64,000 bases of DNA from Litorimonas sp964511495 (GCA_964511495.1 CAZEFT010000010.1:1-64000); one strand, 5' to 3'; numbered from the stretch's first letter, positions 34,883-42,967 are shown. Numbers and translations: made by a program. Notes: generated from the letters alone by a model not told the origin.

Positions 34883-35548
34883 ATGCGTCACGTTACATCG
34901 AAAAAAGTAAAAGCCATCACATTGGCGACAGTTGCCTCTTTAACTCTGGCAGCAACAGCAGCTATGGCCGCACCGAAAGCTGATCTCAATCAAGACGGAC
35001 AGATCACATTGCTAGAATTTTTGGCCGATGCCGAAAGTAATTTCTCTCAAGCTGATACAAATTTGGACGGACAGTTAGATAAGGCCGAGCATAAAGCAAT
35101 GCGTGCAATGCGCAACGAAGCAAGGAAAAACCGGGCTTTTGACAAGCTCGACGCTGATAATGACGGTGCTGTCACCAAAGCAGAAATGGATGCGGCTTCT
35201 GAAGCGCGCGAAGCCAAACGCAAAGAGCGTCGCGAAAAGATGAAAGCCAAAATAATTGAACGTCTGGATACAGATGGCGACGGTGAAATCAGTGATGCCG
35301 AAAAACAAGCGGCCAAAGAGCAACGCCAAGCCCGCCGTGCTGAAGCCAAAGCAAATGGTGAGACGAGGCAAGGCAAACGTGGCAAGCGCATGAAGGTCGA
35401 CACTAATGAAGACGGCCTCATCAGCTTGGCAGAATATACAGCCGGTGCAGAAAAACTCTTCATGAAAATGGACGCCAATGGTGACGGCGTGCTGACAAAA
35501 GGCGAAGGCCGCAAGAAAGGCAAGCGCAAAGGAAAACGAGGCGGTTAG
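34883..35548 (+). CDS. Exported EF-hand protein with six calcium loops
   Basis: 221 aa from ATG 34883, with AAGGAG 6 nt upstream; a longer frame to 34832 lacks support. The signal peptide ends in AATAAMAA. Six EF-hand loops can be read at D34-E45, D58-E69, D90-E101, D129-E140, D173-E184 and D197-E208, each with the D-x-(D/N)-x-(D/N)-G-x-(I/L/V)-x-x-x-E pattern, joined by Lys/Arg/Ala-rich helices, with a very basic tail (KKGKRKGKRGG). It is a periplasmic or secreted calcium-binding protein. It is immediately upstream of an ECF sigma factor (8 nt gap), so the three genes are probably one operon. Confidence 0.85.
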   Translation: MRHVTSKKVKAITLATVASLTLAATAAMAAPKADLNQDGQITLLEFLADAESNFSQADTNLDGQLDKAEHKAMRAMRNEARKNRAFDKLDADNDGAVTKAEMDAASEAREAKRKERREKMKAKIIERLDTDGDGEISDAEKQAAKEQRQARRAEAKANGETRQGKRGKRMKVDTNEDGLISLAEYTAGAEKLFMKMDANGDGVLTKGEGRKKGKRKGKRGG

Positions 35549-35556
35549 GGCCGTTA

Positions 35557-36114
35557 ATGTCTCGAATTGACCCCGATAACGATCTTCTGCCCGGTCTCAT
35601 GGCCGGGCAGGAAAAAGCCTTATCTGATTTGATGGATCGTCACTTGAAAACTGTGACGGCCATCGGCTTCTACATGCTGGGTGACGCCGCCTTGGCCGAA
35701 GATGTGGCACAATCCACATTTTTAAAGCTCTGGCAGAAAGCCCCAACATGGGAGACAGGCAATGCGAGCGTCCTGACCTGGATGCGCCGTGTGGCAACAA
35801 ATGATTGCTTGGACAGGCTGCGCAAGAAGAAGCCGATTTATTCGGATAACTTGCCAGAACAAGTGGATCAGACTGCGGATGGGTTAGCGGCTCTGGAACA
35901 GGCTGAAACCGCACGGACCGTGCAAAACGCCCTGAACCAGCTACCGGAGATGCAAAAAGCCGCCATGACTTTGTCCTATTATCAGGGCCTGTCACAAAAG
36001 GACGGCGCAGCAATATTAGGTTATAATGAAAAAGCCTATGAAAGTCTGCTCTCGCGTGGGCGAAAAAATCTGAAAGCGGCGCTAAGACCGCTTATAGATA
36101 ATGAATTAATATAG
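35557..36114 (+). CDS. ECF-type RNA polymerase sigma factor
   Basis: 185 aa. Region 2: IGFYMLGDAALAEDVAQSTFLKLWQKAPTW and VLTWMRRVATNDCLDRLRKK; region 4: ALNQLPEMQKAAMTLSYYQGLSQKDGAAILGYNEKAYESLLSRGRKNLKAAL, a full helix-turn-helix. No C-terminal extension. It lies between an EF-hand protein and a one-pass membrane protein that would act as its anti-sigma factor, the usual ECF layout. A typical self-regulated promoter was not identified. Confidence 0.92.
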   Translation: MSRIDPDNDLLPGLMAGQEKALSDLMDRHLKTVTAIGFYMLGDAALAEDVAQSTFLKLWQKAPTWETGNASVLTWMRRVATNDCLDRLRKKKPIYSDNLPEQVDQTADGLAALEQAETARTVQNALNQLPEMQKAAMTLSYYQGLSQKDGAAILGYNEKAYESLLSRGRKNLKAALRPLIDNELI

Positions 36115-36120
36115 AACGGA

Positions 36121-36510
36121 ATGACCATGACGGATTTAGATAAATTACTCGATAGCGTGCAATCCCCTGAACCAAGTGACCTTTTGAAAGCCAGAATTTT
36201 ACGTGAAGCACGGTCTTTACGTCCTGCGGAAAAGGCATCAGAGACAACCCCGGCGAATGACCGCGCGTGGACTCAGAATTTTTCCGTCAAAAAATGGGGC
36301 GCGATTGCAGCGCTCGCCCTTGTCTTTGGTGTAGTCGGTTTCTCGACAATGAGTCCAACCTCAACCGTTGATGAGATGGATTATGTAGCCGAGGCCGCCG
36401 ACACAATGGGCTATGATGAGCTCTATGCGTGGGTTCAGGGCGAAGACGGTGATGCCAATGAAGAAGGCGCTAACGAAGCCTCTACTCGGACAAACAGTGT
36501 CCCCGCTTAG
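36121..36510 (+). CDS. Probable anti-sigma factor, single-pass membrane protein
   Basis: 129 aa (127 if the second ATG at 36127 is used). The cytoplasmic part LDKLLDSVQSPEPSDLLKARILREARSLRP is followed by one membrane helix at about 58-78 (KKWGAIAALALVFGVVGFSTM) and an acidic periplasmic tail (about 90-122). There is no Zn-binding HxxxCxxC anti-sigma motif. The assignment rests on position 6 nt after the sigma gene and on topology. The acidic tail could bind calcium or the basic EF-hand protein, which is speculation. Confidence 0.65.
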   Translation: MTMTDLDKLLDSVQSPEPSDLLKARILREARSLRPAEKASETTPANDRAWTQNFSVKKWGAIAALALVFGVVGFSTMSPTSTVDEMDYVAEAADTMGYDELYAWVQGEDGDANEEGANEASTRTNSVPA

Positions 36511-36547
36511 CAACAGCCATTTTGCGTTAAACTAAAACTCTGCGCGT

Positions 36548-37378
36548 CTAAATAAATATGGCGACGCTCTGAACGCCTTCAACCACTAATTCGCCTCCGG
36601 TATTCCACATACGCATCACCTGACTAGCATATCCATTTTTGGCGGCTGTCAGTTCGGTTTCAATGTGCCACCATCCTTCATCCGTTTGCGGTTCGTCACT
36701 GAGAACATTGAAAATCCACGTCATGGAACTCACAGGGCCGAGCTGAGTAAACAATGGTAGCGCCGCAGGGGGCAAAACATCCGCAATACATAAAAGACTG
36801 GAAATGCCTTCGCGGGAGTCAGCATCAATATGGCGACTCCACGTTCTGATATAGCCTTTCTCTGCACCACTCATAGGGCGAGCCCCCTCAATGAGCCGTG
36901 TATCGAAATTATGAAAAAAGGCGGGTACAAATGGTTTCGCCGCTTCAGGCGTAAACAGCTCATAATCTTCTGGAGCCGAGGCAATAGGCACAGGGCAGTC
37001 CACTTTCAATGATGAGTCTCGCCCTGCTCCAAAACAAAATGCGACAGACAGAACGAGTGCGTCCTCGACATAGGCTTTTGCTTCAATAGAGGTGACATTG
37101 CGACCTTGTCGTAAGACTTGCGTCTGAAAAACAGGATTATCCGTCACGGGGCCAATAAAGTTGATATTGGCGGAACGCAGAGGCGGCAAGTCTTGGTGAT
37201 TACGATAAACGACCTCCAACGCCAAAGCCGCACTCAAGCCGCCATAGCTTGTACGCCCCTGTTTCCAAGTCTCAGGCACATTTGCCCGCCACCCTGCATC
37301 GGTCAGTTTTAAATTCGTCGCAATTTCAGCGAAACCAGTGACGGAATGATCGATTGTGGGCTTGTCTTTGACAGTCAT
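36548..37378 (-). CDS. Acyl-CoA thioesterase (TesB-like, two hot-dog domains)
   Basis: 276 aa. Two hot-dog halves are visible: TSYGGLSAALALEVVYRNHQDLPPLRSANINFIGPVTD in the first and SVAFCFGAGRD through SMTWIFNVLSDEP in the second. This fits the TesB-like thioesterase superfamily that hydrolyses acyl-CoA. It is divergent from the reductase gene at 37421. Substrate range unknown. Confidence 0.82.
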   Translation of the reverse strand: MTVKDKPTIDHSVTGFAEIATNLKLTDAGWRANVPETWKQGRTSYGGLSAALALEVVYRNHQDLPPLRSANINFIGPVTDNPVFQTQVLRQGRNVTSIEAKAYVEDALVLSVAFCFGAGRDSSLKVDCPVPIASAPEDYELFTPEAAKPFVPAFFHNFDTRLIEGARPMSGAEKGYIRTWSRHIDADSREGISSLLCIADVLPPAALPLFTQLGPVSSMTWIFNVLSDEPQTDEGWWHIETELTAAKNGYASQVMRMWNTGGELVVEGVQSVAIFI

Positions 37379-37420
37379 AACAGTTTTACCTACGTCTCAT
37401 CTTATGAAGAGGTTTATGGC

Positions 37421-38473
37421 GTGGCAGATGAGATAAAAACAGAGACAAGCCTGCATAGTCCCTCAACACAAATCGGAATTTTTGGCGCGGGGTCTATCGG
37501 CTGTTACCTCGGCGGATTATTGGCCTCGCAAGGCTGCAATGTCGTATTCTTGGGCCGCGAGCGATTAAAAAAGGCCGTTGAGGCTCACGGCTTAAGCCTG
37601 ACACATTTCGAACGCCCACCCCTTCATATAGAGGCAGGTCAATTAAATATCGCCCTGAAAGCGGACGCGCTCGCAGGTTGTGATGTCATTTTGATCTGTA
37701 CGAAAAGTCAGGACACAGAAAAAGCGGCCAAAGACTTACGCCCTCTTTTATCCGAAGGCACACACATCATCAGTTGCCAGAACGGCATCAGCAACGTCCC
37801 TATTTTACGCGAAATTTTAGGCGACACTGTTAAAAATATTTCAGGGGCGATTGTCCCGTTTAATGTGACGAGTACCGGACCCGGCATATTCCATTGCGGC
37901 ACAGATGGGCCACTTCATATTGAACATGAGCTATCAGAAGACGTCACACAGGCTTTCGAAAACGCCGGACAAGCTATGGTTTTCGGCGGGAATTTCGAAG
38001 GCGATCAATGGGCAAAATTATTGGTCAATCTCAATAATGCCTTGAACGCTCTAAGCGGAGGCACTTTGCGACAAGGTTTGTTGCAAAGGCCTTACCGTCT
38101 TGCTTTGGCGGATATGGTCGAAGAGGGCTTACACATCGCACAAGCGAAGAGCATTGATGTCGGCACGTTTAATGGCCGTAAGCCCGGCGCTCTGATTAGA
38201 GTTTTGCGCTTGCCCGATTGGGCTTATCGCCTCGTCATGCAGTTTATTGTCAAAATTGACGCCAAGGCTCGCTCTTCCATGCTTGATGATCTGGAAACTG
38301 GACGGATTTCGGAAATCGGTTTCCTGCAAGGGGCGATTGTTGAGCAGGCAGAAACTGAAGATATGGAGGCCCCAATTAACAAAAAAATTTATCGGGCCGT
38401 CAAAACCGCCTTTGATCAGGGAAAGTCACCACAACTCTCCGGTCAAGCAATATATGACTTGATAAAGAGTTAG
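37421..38473 (+). CDS. 2-dehydropantoate 2-reductase-family protein
   Basis: 350 aa from GTG 37421, with GAGG 8 nt upstream; a longer frame to 37346 overlaps the divergent thioesterase. NADP-binding motif IGIFGAGSIGCYLGGLLASQG, then VFLGRERLKKAVEAHGLSL, DVILICTKSQDTEKA, the catalytic-lysine region WAKLLVNLNNALNALSGG and the ApbA C-terminal part EIGFLQGAIVEQAE. PanE reduces ketopantoate to pantoate in CoA synthesis, but the family also contains other reductases; the exact role is open. Confidence 0.85.
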   Translation: MADEIKTETSLHSPSTQIGIFGAGSIGCYLGGLLASQGCNVVFLGRERLKKAVEAHGLSLTHFERPPLHIEAGQLNIALKADALAGCDVILICTKSQDTEKAAKDLRPLLSEGTHIISCQNGISNVPILREILGDTVKNISGAIVPFNVTSTGPGIFHCGTDGPLHIEHELSEDVTQAFENAGQAMVFGGNFEGDQWAKLLVNLNNALNALSGGTLRQGLLQRPYRLALADMVEEGLHIAQAKSIDVGTFNGRKPGALIRVLRLPDWAYRLVMQFIVKIDAKARSSMLDDLETGRISEIGFLQGAIVEQAETEDMEAPINKKIYRAVKTAFDQGKSPQLSGQAIYDLIKS

Positions 38474-38520
38474 CGGTGCCACGCGTACTGGGAGGGGGCA
38501 TAGCACGTGACACCGCTTTG
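38472..38520 (+). terminator. Possible terminator after the reductase gene
   Basis: AGCGGTG-C-CACG (38472-38483) pairs with CGTG-A-CACCGCT (38506-38517) with one mismatch across a roughly 22-nt loop, followed by TTGTTT. The stem begins inside the stop codon region. The loop is large and the T-tract short, so this is only a candidate. Confidence 0.35.
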
Positions 38521-38573
38521 TTTACGCTACGGTTTTACTTCAGGGGGGAAGCAGGACTGTATCGCGTAAACAA
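38518..38573. repeat. 10-bp inverted repeat after hsp20
   Basis: TTGTTTACGC (38518-38527) and GCGTAAACAA (38564-38573) are perfect reverse complements 36 nt apart. The right arm ends 2 nt before the hsp20 stop codon. It could form a long hairpin at the 3' end of the hsp20 mRNA or be a protein site; it has no clear T-run. Confidence 0.4.
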
Positions 38574-38575
38574 TA

Positions 38576-39055
38576 CTAAGCAGCCTTTGCCTTACTAGAA
38601 GACTTCGGGGTAATTAATTTTTGTTCAGAATTTGAAATCTCAACTATTCTGGGTTTCAAAGCCTCAGGCACTTCACGCTGCAAGGTGATTGTCAAAAGGC
38701 CGTTATTAAGATCAGCGCCCGTCACTCGCACATGGTCGGCAAGTTGGAAGCGGCGTTCAAATCCGCGCTCAGCAATACCACGGTGCAGATATTCCACATC
38801 ATCATTCGCGCCCGCATCGCCGGTTTGGCCGGAGATCGTCAGAACGTTGTCATGAGTCTGAATTTCGAGAGAATCAATTGTAAACCCGGCCACGGCCAAC
38901 TCAATGCGGTAACTGTCTTCGTCGAGGCGCGCCACATTATAGGGCGGATAGCTGGTCGAGTTTGCGCTGGCTTGCGTGGCGGCGTCAATCAAATTGGCCA
39001 TACGGTCAAAACCAACAAAATTTCTGTAAATTGGGGAGAAATCATAAGTTCTCAT
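38576..39055 (-). CDS. Small heat-shock protein (Hsp20/IbpA family)
   Basis: 159 aa. Starts MRTYDFSPIYRNFVGFDRMANLID, the typical IbpA-like N-terminus. The alpha-crystallin domain runs from about 38 (YPPYNVARLDEDSYRIELAVAGF) to 130, with RGIAERGFERRFQLADHVRV and the GLLTITLQREVPEALKPR strand. It is a holdase for unfolding proteins. An RpoH-type promoter (39150-39177) and a ROSE-like leader that hides the ribosome binding site give two layers of heat control. Confidence 0.95.
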   Translation of the reverse strand: MRTYDFSPIYRNFVGFDRMANLIDAATQASANSTSYPPYNVARLDEDSYRIELAVAGFTIDSLEIQTHDNVLTISGQTGDAGANDDVEYLHRGIAERGFERRFQLADHVRVTGADLNNGLLTITLQREVPEALKPRIVEISNSEQKLITPKSSSKAKAA

Positions 39056-39143
39056 TGTATCATCCTTTCAAAGCGATGTTTATGTGAGCCCTCATTCCGA
39101 GCGGCTCCGTTACTATTCACAAACCCCATTTGGGCGGCTTGCT
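39056..39143 (-). promoter_or_regulatory. ROSE-like RNA thermometer in the hsp20 leader
   Basis: In the leader, CATCGCTTTGAAAGGATG (minus strand, 39078-39061) folds into a hairpin in which the Shine-Dalgarno AAGGA pairs with the 5' strand. CATC pairs with GATG and CTT with AAG, leaving one bulged G and a 3-nt loop. The 5' strand contains UCGCU, fitting the UYGCU motif with a bulged G that defines ROSE thermometers, which are common before hsp20 genes in alphaproteobacteria. A second hairpin, GAGCC/GGCTC (39107-39086), lies upstream. The leader would be about 88 nt. Confidence 0.65.
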
Positions 39144-39149
39144 TGATTG

Positions 39150-39177
39150 AAATGGGCAATGTTTTTTCCGCTTCAAG
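39150..39177 (-). promoter_or_regulatory. RpoH (sigma-32) type promoter of hsp20
   Basis: Minus-strand CTTGAAG (39177-39171), a 14-nt spacer and CCCATTT (39156-39150) match the heat-shock sigma consensus CTTGAA and CCCCATnT. Transcription would start at about 39143. Confidence 0.7.
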
Positions 39178-39295
39178 TCAAATAACTGTGAAAAATTTGT
39201 CATTGTGCAGAAGCGGAATTTGGGTCAATGAAGCGCTCAATCCACGAAACCCTTCATAAAATCGTGGTTTTTGAAGCCTTACCTCGGAGACATAA

Positions 39296-40180
39296 ATGGC
39301 CCTTTCTTCCTTACTAAAATGGACAGCTCTTGGCGTGACCGCCATCGCACTTAGTGCTTGCGGCAATGCCGAAATCATACAAAACGAAAAGACTGAAACA
39401 GTTGTGGAAGCTCCTGCCCCCGCCAGCTTGGCAGAGGTCATCGCCCATCCACGGCGTGATGCAGATCGTCCGCGCGATCAATTCCGCAACCCTCTCCCCA
39501 CTCTTGAATTTTTCGGGGTTGAACCGGGCAAACGCGTCGCCGAAATCTGGCCGGGTTGGTACACCAGCATTCTCGCACCCTATTATGCCGCAAATGAAGG
39601 CACCTATGTCGCTGTGCTTTATCCCGAAGGCGTAAATGAGCGCCTCGATAAACGCGTTGCAGCGTTCAAAGAAAAATTTGGGGACACAGAGACCTATGGC
39701 GAGATTGAATATGGAGCCTTCCTAAAAGATAGCGGCCCTATTTTGCCTGCCGAAAGCGTTGATGTGATTCTGACCTTCCGAAATGTCCATAACTGGATGG
39801 GCGGCGGATATTATGATCAAGCCATGAACGAGTTTTTCGCCGCTCTTAAACCCGGTGGAACATTGGGTATCGTCGAACACAGGCTCCCTGAAGCCGCCGT
39901 GCAGGACCCACGTGGCCGCACAGGCTATGTTCAAGAAAGCTATATGAAAGATGCAGCCAAACGCGCAGGGTTTGAATTTGTGGCGTCTAGCGAGGTTAAT
40001 GCGAACCCGAAAGACACAGCAGACCACCCTATGGGCGTTTGGACATTGCCACCGCGTTCCCGATTACCAAAAGAAGGATCGCCTGAAGCTGTCGACTTCA
40101 ATGCTGAACTTTACAAGAATATCGGCGAAAGCGACCGGGCAACATTGAAGTTCCGGAAGCCCGTTTCATCAGGAGGTTAA
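39296..40180 (+). CDS. Lipoprotein class I SAM-dependent methyltransferase-like protein
   Basis: 294 aa. The N-terminus is a signal peptide with lipobox LSAC (MALSSLLKWTALGVTAIALSAC), so the protein is likely exported. The rest resembles the COG4798-type predicted methyltransferases: HPRRDADRPRDQFRNPLPTLEFFGVEPGKRVAEIWPGWYTSILAPYY, ESVDVILTFRNVHNW and AALKPGGTLGIVEHR. SAM is not known to be available in the periplasm, so its activity there is puzzling; related exported proteins occur in other proteobacteria. Possibly it has lost catalysis. Confidence 0.8.
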   Translation: MALSSLLKWTALGVTAIALSACGNAEIIQNEKTETVVEAPAPASLAEVIAHPRRDADRPRDQFRNPLPTLEFFGVEPGKRVAEIWPGWYTSILAPYYAANEGTYVAVLYPEGVNERLDKRVAAFKEKFGDTETYGEIEYGAFLKDSGPILPAESVDVILTFRNVHNWMGGGYYDQAMNEFFAALKPGGTLGIVEHRLPEAAVQDPRGRTGYVQESYMKDAAKRAGFEFVASSEVNANPKDTADHPMGVWTLPPRSRLPKEGSPEAVDFNAELYKNIGESDRATLKFRKPVSSGG

Positions 40181-40200
40181 CAGGCTTTTAAAACCGTCCT

Positions 40201-40231
40201 CCGCATAGCTTTATAAAGGCTATGCGGCTTT
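40201..40231 (+). terminator. Hairpin terminator candidate after the methyltransferase gene
   Basis: CCGCATAGC (40201-40209) and GCTATGCGG (40219-40227) form a perfect 9-bp stem with a 9-nt loop, 20 nt after the stop codon, followed by only CTTT. The stem is strong, the T-run is weak. Confidence 0.45.
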
Positions 40232-40309
40232 GACGTTGAAAAAGGACTCGCCCCTTGCGATTTGTGAGCATAGTCTTAGATAAGACATTCATAACGAAAG
40301 GATATCATC

Positions 40310-40603
40310 ATGGAAAATTCTGAAATCGCAGCAAAAATGACCGAAGCGCTCGAAAAAGCCGGCGGCATTGATAAGTCTGTAAAATTCGACTTTGACGGTG
40401 AAGGCGCTGTTTGGGCACAAGGCACAGAAGCCAAAGTTTCTGATGATGATGCCGATTGTGTAATTAATGTTGCGAAAGAAGACTTTATCGCCTTGGCGTC
40501 CGGCAATATGGATCCGATGATGGCCTTTATGTCCGGTAAATTGAAAGTGACAGGAGATATGTCTGTTGCAATGGGCTTGCAAAGCCTCTTCGCAAATATG
40601 TAA
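40310..40603 (+). CDS. SCP2 sterol-binding domain protein
   Basis: 97 aa, a single SCP2 domain: KSVKFDFDGEGAVWAQG, DDDADCVINVAKEDFIALASGNMDPMMAFMSGKLKVTGDMSVAMGLQSLF, with the GKLKVxGD signature. Such proteins bind lipids or acyl-CoA. AAAGGA lies 9 nt above the ATG. A good terminator follows at 40611-40643, so it is probably transcribed alone. Confidence 0.92.
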   Translation: MENSEIAAKMTEALEKAGGIDKSVKFDFDGEGAVWAQGTEAKVSDDDADCVINVAKEDFIALASGNMDPMMAFMSGKLKVTGDMSVAMGLQSLFANM

Positions 40604-40610
40604 ATTTGAA

Positions 40611-40643
40611 GAGCCGGGCTTTGTCCCGGCTCCTGCTTTTTAT
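40611..40643 (+). terminator. Rho-independent terminator of the SCP2 gene
   Basis: GAGCCGGG (40611-40618) and CCCGGCTC (40625-40632) form a perfect GC-rich 8-bp stem with a 6-nt loop, followed by CTGCTTTTTAT. It sits just before the hydrolase start. Confidence 0.8.
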
Positions 40644-41615
40644 ATGCAAAGCGTCATGCCGCCATTTGACTCCGCTGAAATCATACAGCCAGGCGGACGC
40701 CCTCTTCCTCAAGGTCTTGAGGACAGAGCCAAAACCTATTTCATTACAACTAGAGACGGAAAACGCCTTAGAGTGCTATTGGCACAGCCTGAGACGCAAG
40801 CCGCCCGTGGTACAATTGTTTTCTCGCCCGGACGAACGGAATTTATTGAAAAATATTGGGAGATGGTTCGCGATCTGACGGCAAGGGGTTTCTGCTTGTT
40901 GATGGTCGATCCACGCGGCCAAGGATTGTCCGAGCGCGTTCTGCCCGACAAATTGAAAAGCTATATTGATAGCTTCCAAACCTATGCCGATGATTTATCG
41001 GATGTCGCCTCACAGTTTGATGCTTATTTGCCCCGCCCGCACATTGCGATGGGACACTCCATGGGCGGAACTATCGTCCTGCAAGCCATTCTCAGCGGCG
41101 TATTGGCTCCCTCTGCGGTGATTTGCAGCGCGCCTATGTTGGGCTTGTTTGATTTGGAGACGCCCCTCATGCGGTGGACAATTTCCGGATTGTCTAAATT
41201 GGGTTTGGCCGAGAAAAACCTGCCGTTCCAATCCCAACGCAATGGTATGCCTGTTTCATTCACAGCCAATAAGCTGACGACGGATAAAGAGCGTTATAAA
41301 ATCTGGTCTAGCTATTTTCAAAATGTACCGCGTCTGCGTGTGGGGCAGCCGACATTTGGCTGGATTAGCGCCGCTCTTTCCGCCATGGCTTACGTCAATC
41401 GGAACGCTGAAAACCTCCGTGTACCAGGCCTTATGGTCGCCGCGGGGGCAGACCCTATTGTTGACCCGAGCTCTATCGAGGACTTTGCCCGAAATGCGGA
41501 TGTCGCCTTTGACGTTATACCCGGCGCATTGCATGAATTATTCTTGGAAAAAGACGTCTATCGCGACCATTTCTTTGCCCTCATAGACAAATTTCTGGAC
41601 GAGCAAGCGCTTTAA
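40644..41615 (+). CDS. Alpha/beta hydrolase (lysophospholipase/monoacylglycerol-lipase-like)
   Basis: 323 aa from ATG 40644; ATG 40656 (MPPFDSAEIIQPGG) is equally possible. The open frame extends to 40566 but crosses the terminator and the SCP2 gene. No clear ribosome binding site is seen. Serine-hydrolase core: GTIVFSPGRTEFIEKYWEMV, DPRGQGLSER, nucleophile elbow GHSMGGT, Asp in AAGADPIVDPSS and His in GALHELFLE. It is close to the PldB-type lysophospholipase family. Confidence 0.85.
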   Translation: MQSVMPPFDSAEIIQPGGRPLPQGLEDRAKTYFITTRDGKRLRVLLAQPETQAARGTIVFSPGRTEFIEKYWEMVRDLTARGFCLLMVDPRGQGLSERVLPDKLKSYIDSFQTYADDLSDVASQFDAYLPRPHIAMGHSMGGTIVLQAILSGVLAPSAVICSAPMLGLFDLETPLMRWTISGLSKLGLAEKNLPFQSQRNGMPVSFTANKLTTDKERYKIWSSYFQNVPRLRVGQPTFGWISAALSAMAYVNRNAENLRVPGLMVAAGADPIVDPSSIEDFARNADVAFDVIPGALHELFLEKDVYRDHFFALIDKFLDEQAL

Positions 41616-41635
41616 CAGCGCTTGCCTACAGGCTA

Positions 41636-42484
41636 CTACTCGTCCATCGCCCGACCGAGATAGGTGTATAATTCAGGCAGAAGCGTCTCGTCACTCACGG
41701 CAACAATGCGTCCACCATTCACCGCAGAGCCGCCATGCCAATTGGTTAGCTTGCCTCCTGCCCCTTCAATCACGGGCATGAGCGCCCGCACATCACAAGG
41801 CTTCATCAGCGCTTCGATAATAATATTCATGCGACCTTCGGCAATCAGGCCATAGCCTAACGCATCCAATCCTAATCTGGAAAAACGCACACCGCGCCGA
41901 ATGATATTATAGGCAGCTAATTCACCGGGACGCAGCATGGCCAAAGGTTCCGTACACCCCAAAATTGCGTCTCGCAAATCTTCGCAGTTTGCCGTTTTAA
42001 GGGGTGTTTTTATGCCACCCTTTATCAACCAAGCGGACTTGTGCGCGCCATCTGTGCGCCCATAATAGGCCTTATCCAAGGCAGGCACGTCAATCAGGCC
42101 CAAAACAGGTTGGTCCTTGTGGGAGAGAGCAATGAGCGTGCTCCAAACAGGAACGCCGGCAACAAAAGCTCTGGTGCCGTCAATGGGGTCTAGCGTCCAA
42201 GAGAAGTCATTCGTCCCGATATGATCAGGGCACTCTTCTCCCTCAATCCCGTCATCAGGAAATGTTTTGCGAATATATTTTCGTAATGTGACCTCGGCAT
42301 CAATATCGGCCTTTGTCACCGGGTCATAATCATTGCCGTTAATATCAGAGCCCTGCGCTTTGTTCACGAGACCTTCGGGATTTTTGAATAGTGGCAGCGT
42401 GATTTGGCGAGCCAGGTCCGAAAGCGTCGGAAGGCAGTCGAGACGGCGTTCAATCTCATCTGTAAGAGAAGTATTTTGGGTCAT
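41636..42484 (-). CDS. hisN: Histidinol-phosphatase, inositol-monophosphatase family
   Basis: 282 aa. The inositol-monophosphatase fold with metal-binding residues in GIEGEECPDH, TLDPIDGTRAFVAGVPVWSTLIAL and CDVRALMPVIEGAGGKLTNW. In alphaproteobacteria this branch is HisN, dephosphorylating histidinol phosphate; an inositol- or other sugar-phosphatase is the alternative. Its grouping with an XRE regulator, N-formylglutamate amidohydrolase and cpdR resembles the arrangement in related genomes (recollection). Confidence 0.88.
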   Translation of the reverse strand: MTQNTSLTDEIERRLDCLPTLSDLARQITLPLFKNPEGLVNKAQGSDINGNDYDPVTKADIDAEVTLRKYIRKTFPDDGIEGEECPDHIGTNDFSWTLDPIDGTRAFVAGVPVWSTLIALSHKDQPVLGLIDVPALDKAYYGRTDGAHKSAWLIKGGIKTPLKTANCEDLRDAILGCTEPLAMLRPGELAAYNIIRRGVRFSRLGLDALGYGLIAEGRMNIIIEALMKPCDVRALMPVIEGAGGKLTNWHGGSAVNGGRIVAVSDETLLPELYTYLGRAMDE

Positions 42485-42550
42485 GACAGCGCTCTATCAT
42501 GACCCATAAAGGAGGGGAATAGTAATAGGAATCCTAAAACGCGCCGTCCT

Positions 42551-42967
42551 CTAGGAGAGTGTCTTTTGCGAGACCAAACGCAAATTTGGCTTTGTCGTGG
42601 CTTCTAAAGATTTCGCCAAATCAAGGAGGTGTTTCCGCGGTGTCTCTCCCATGGAGTAATAAGCGCGAACCAAATCCATGGTTTCTTTCTTTGATAAAAC
42701 GTCAGGAGCAATCACATCCGGATCAGGTGTGTTGAACAAAGGATCTTGTGTCGACAGACCTTCATAGAAATACTGGATCGGTACGGACAAAGCCTCGGAC
42801 AATTCGAATAAACGCGCGGCTGAGACGCGGTTGGCACCACATTCATATTTCTGGATTTGTTGAAAACGAATGCCGACCTGCTCCGCCAAGCTTTGTTGTG
42901 TCAGCCCTAAAAGGCGACGACGCCGACGTAATCGTTTACCGACATAAAGATCAATTTCACTGGTCAT
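42551..42967 (-). CDS. XRE-family helix-turn-helix regulator
   Basis: 138 aa from ATG 42965-42967 (MTSEIDLYVGKRLRRRR); the frame can be opened two codons earlier by a TTG, which is less likely. HTH_3 domain: LLGLTQQSLAEQVGIRFQQIQKYECGANRVSAARLFELSEALSVPIQYFYEG. The C-terminal part is short and Asp/Pro-rich with a helical end. An array of CNCCTGA motifs lies upstream (43057-43147) and could be its operator. Confidence 0.9.
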   Translation of the reverse strand: MTSEIDLYVGKRLRRRRRLLGLTQQSLAEQVGIRFQQIQKYECGANRVSAARLFELSEALSVPIQYFYEGLSTQDPLFNTPDPDVIAPDVLSKKETMDLVRAYYSMGETPRKHLLDLAKSLEATTKPNLRLVSQKTLS

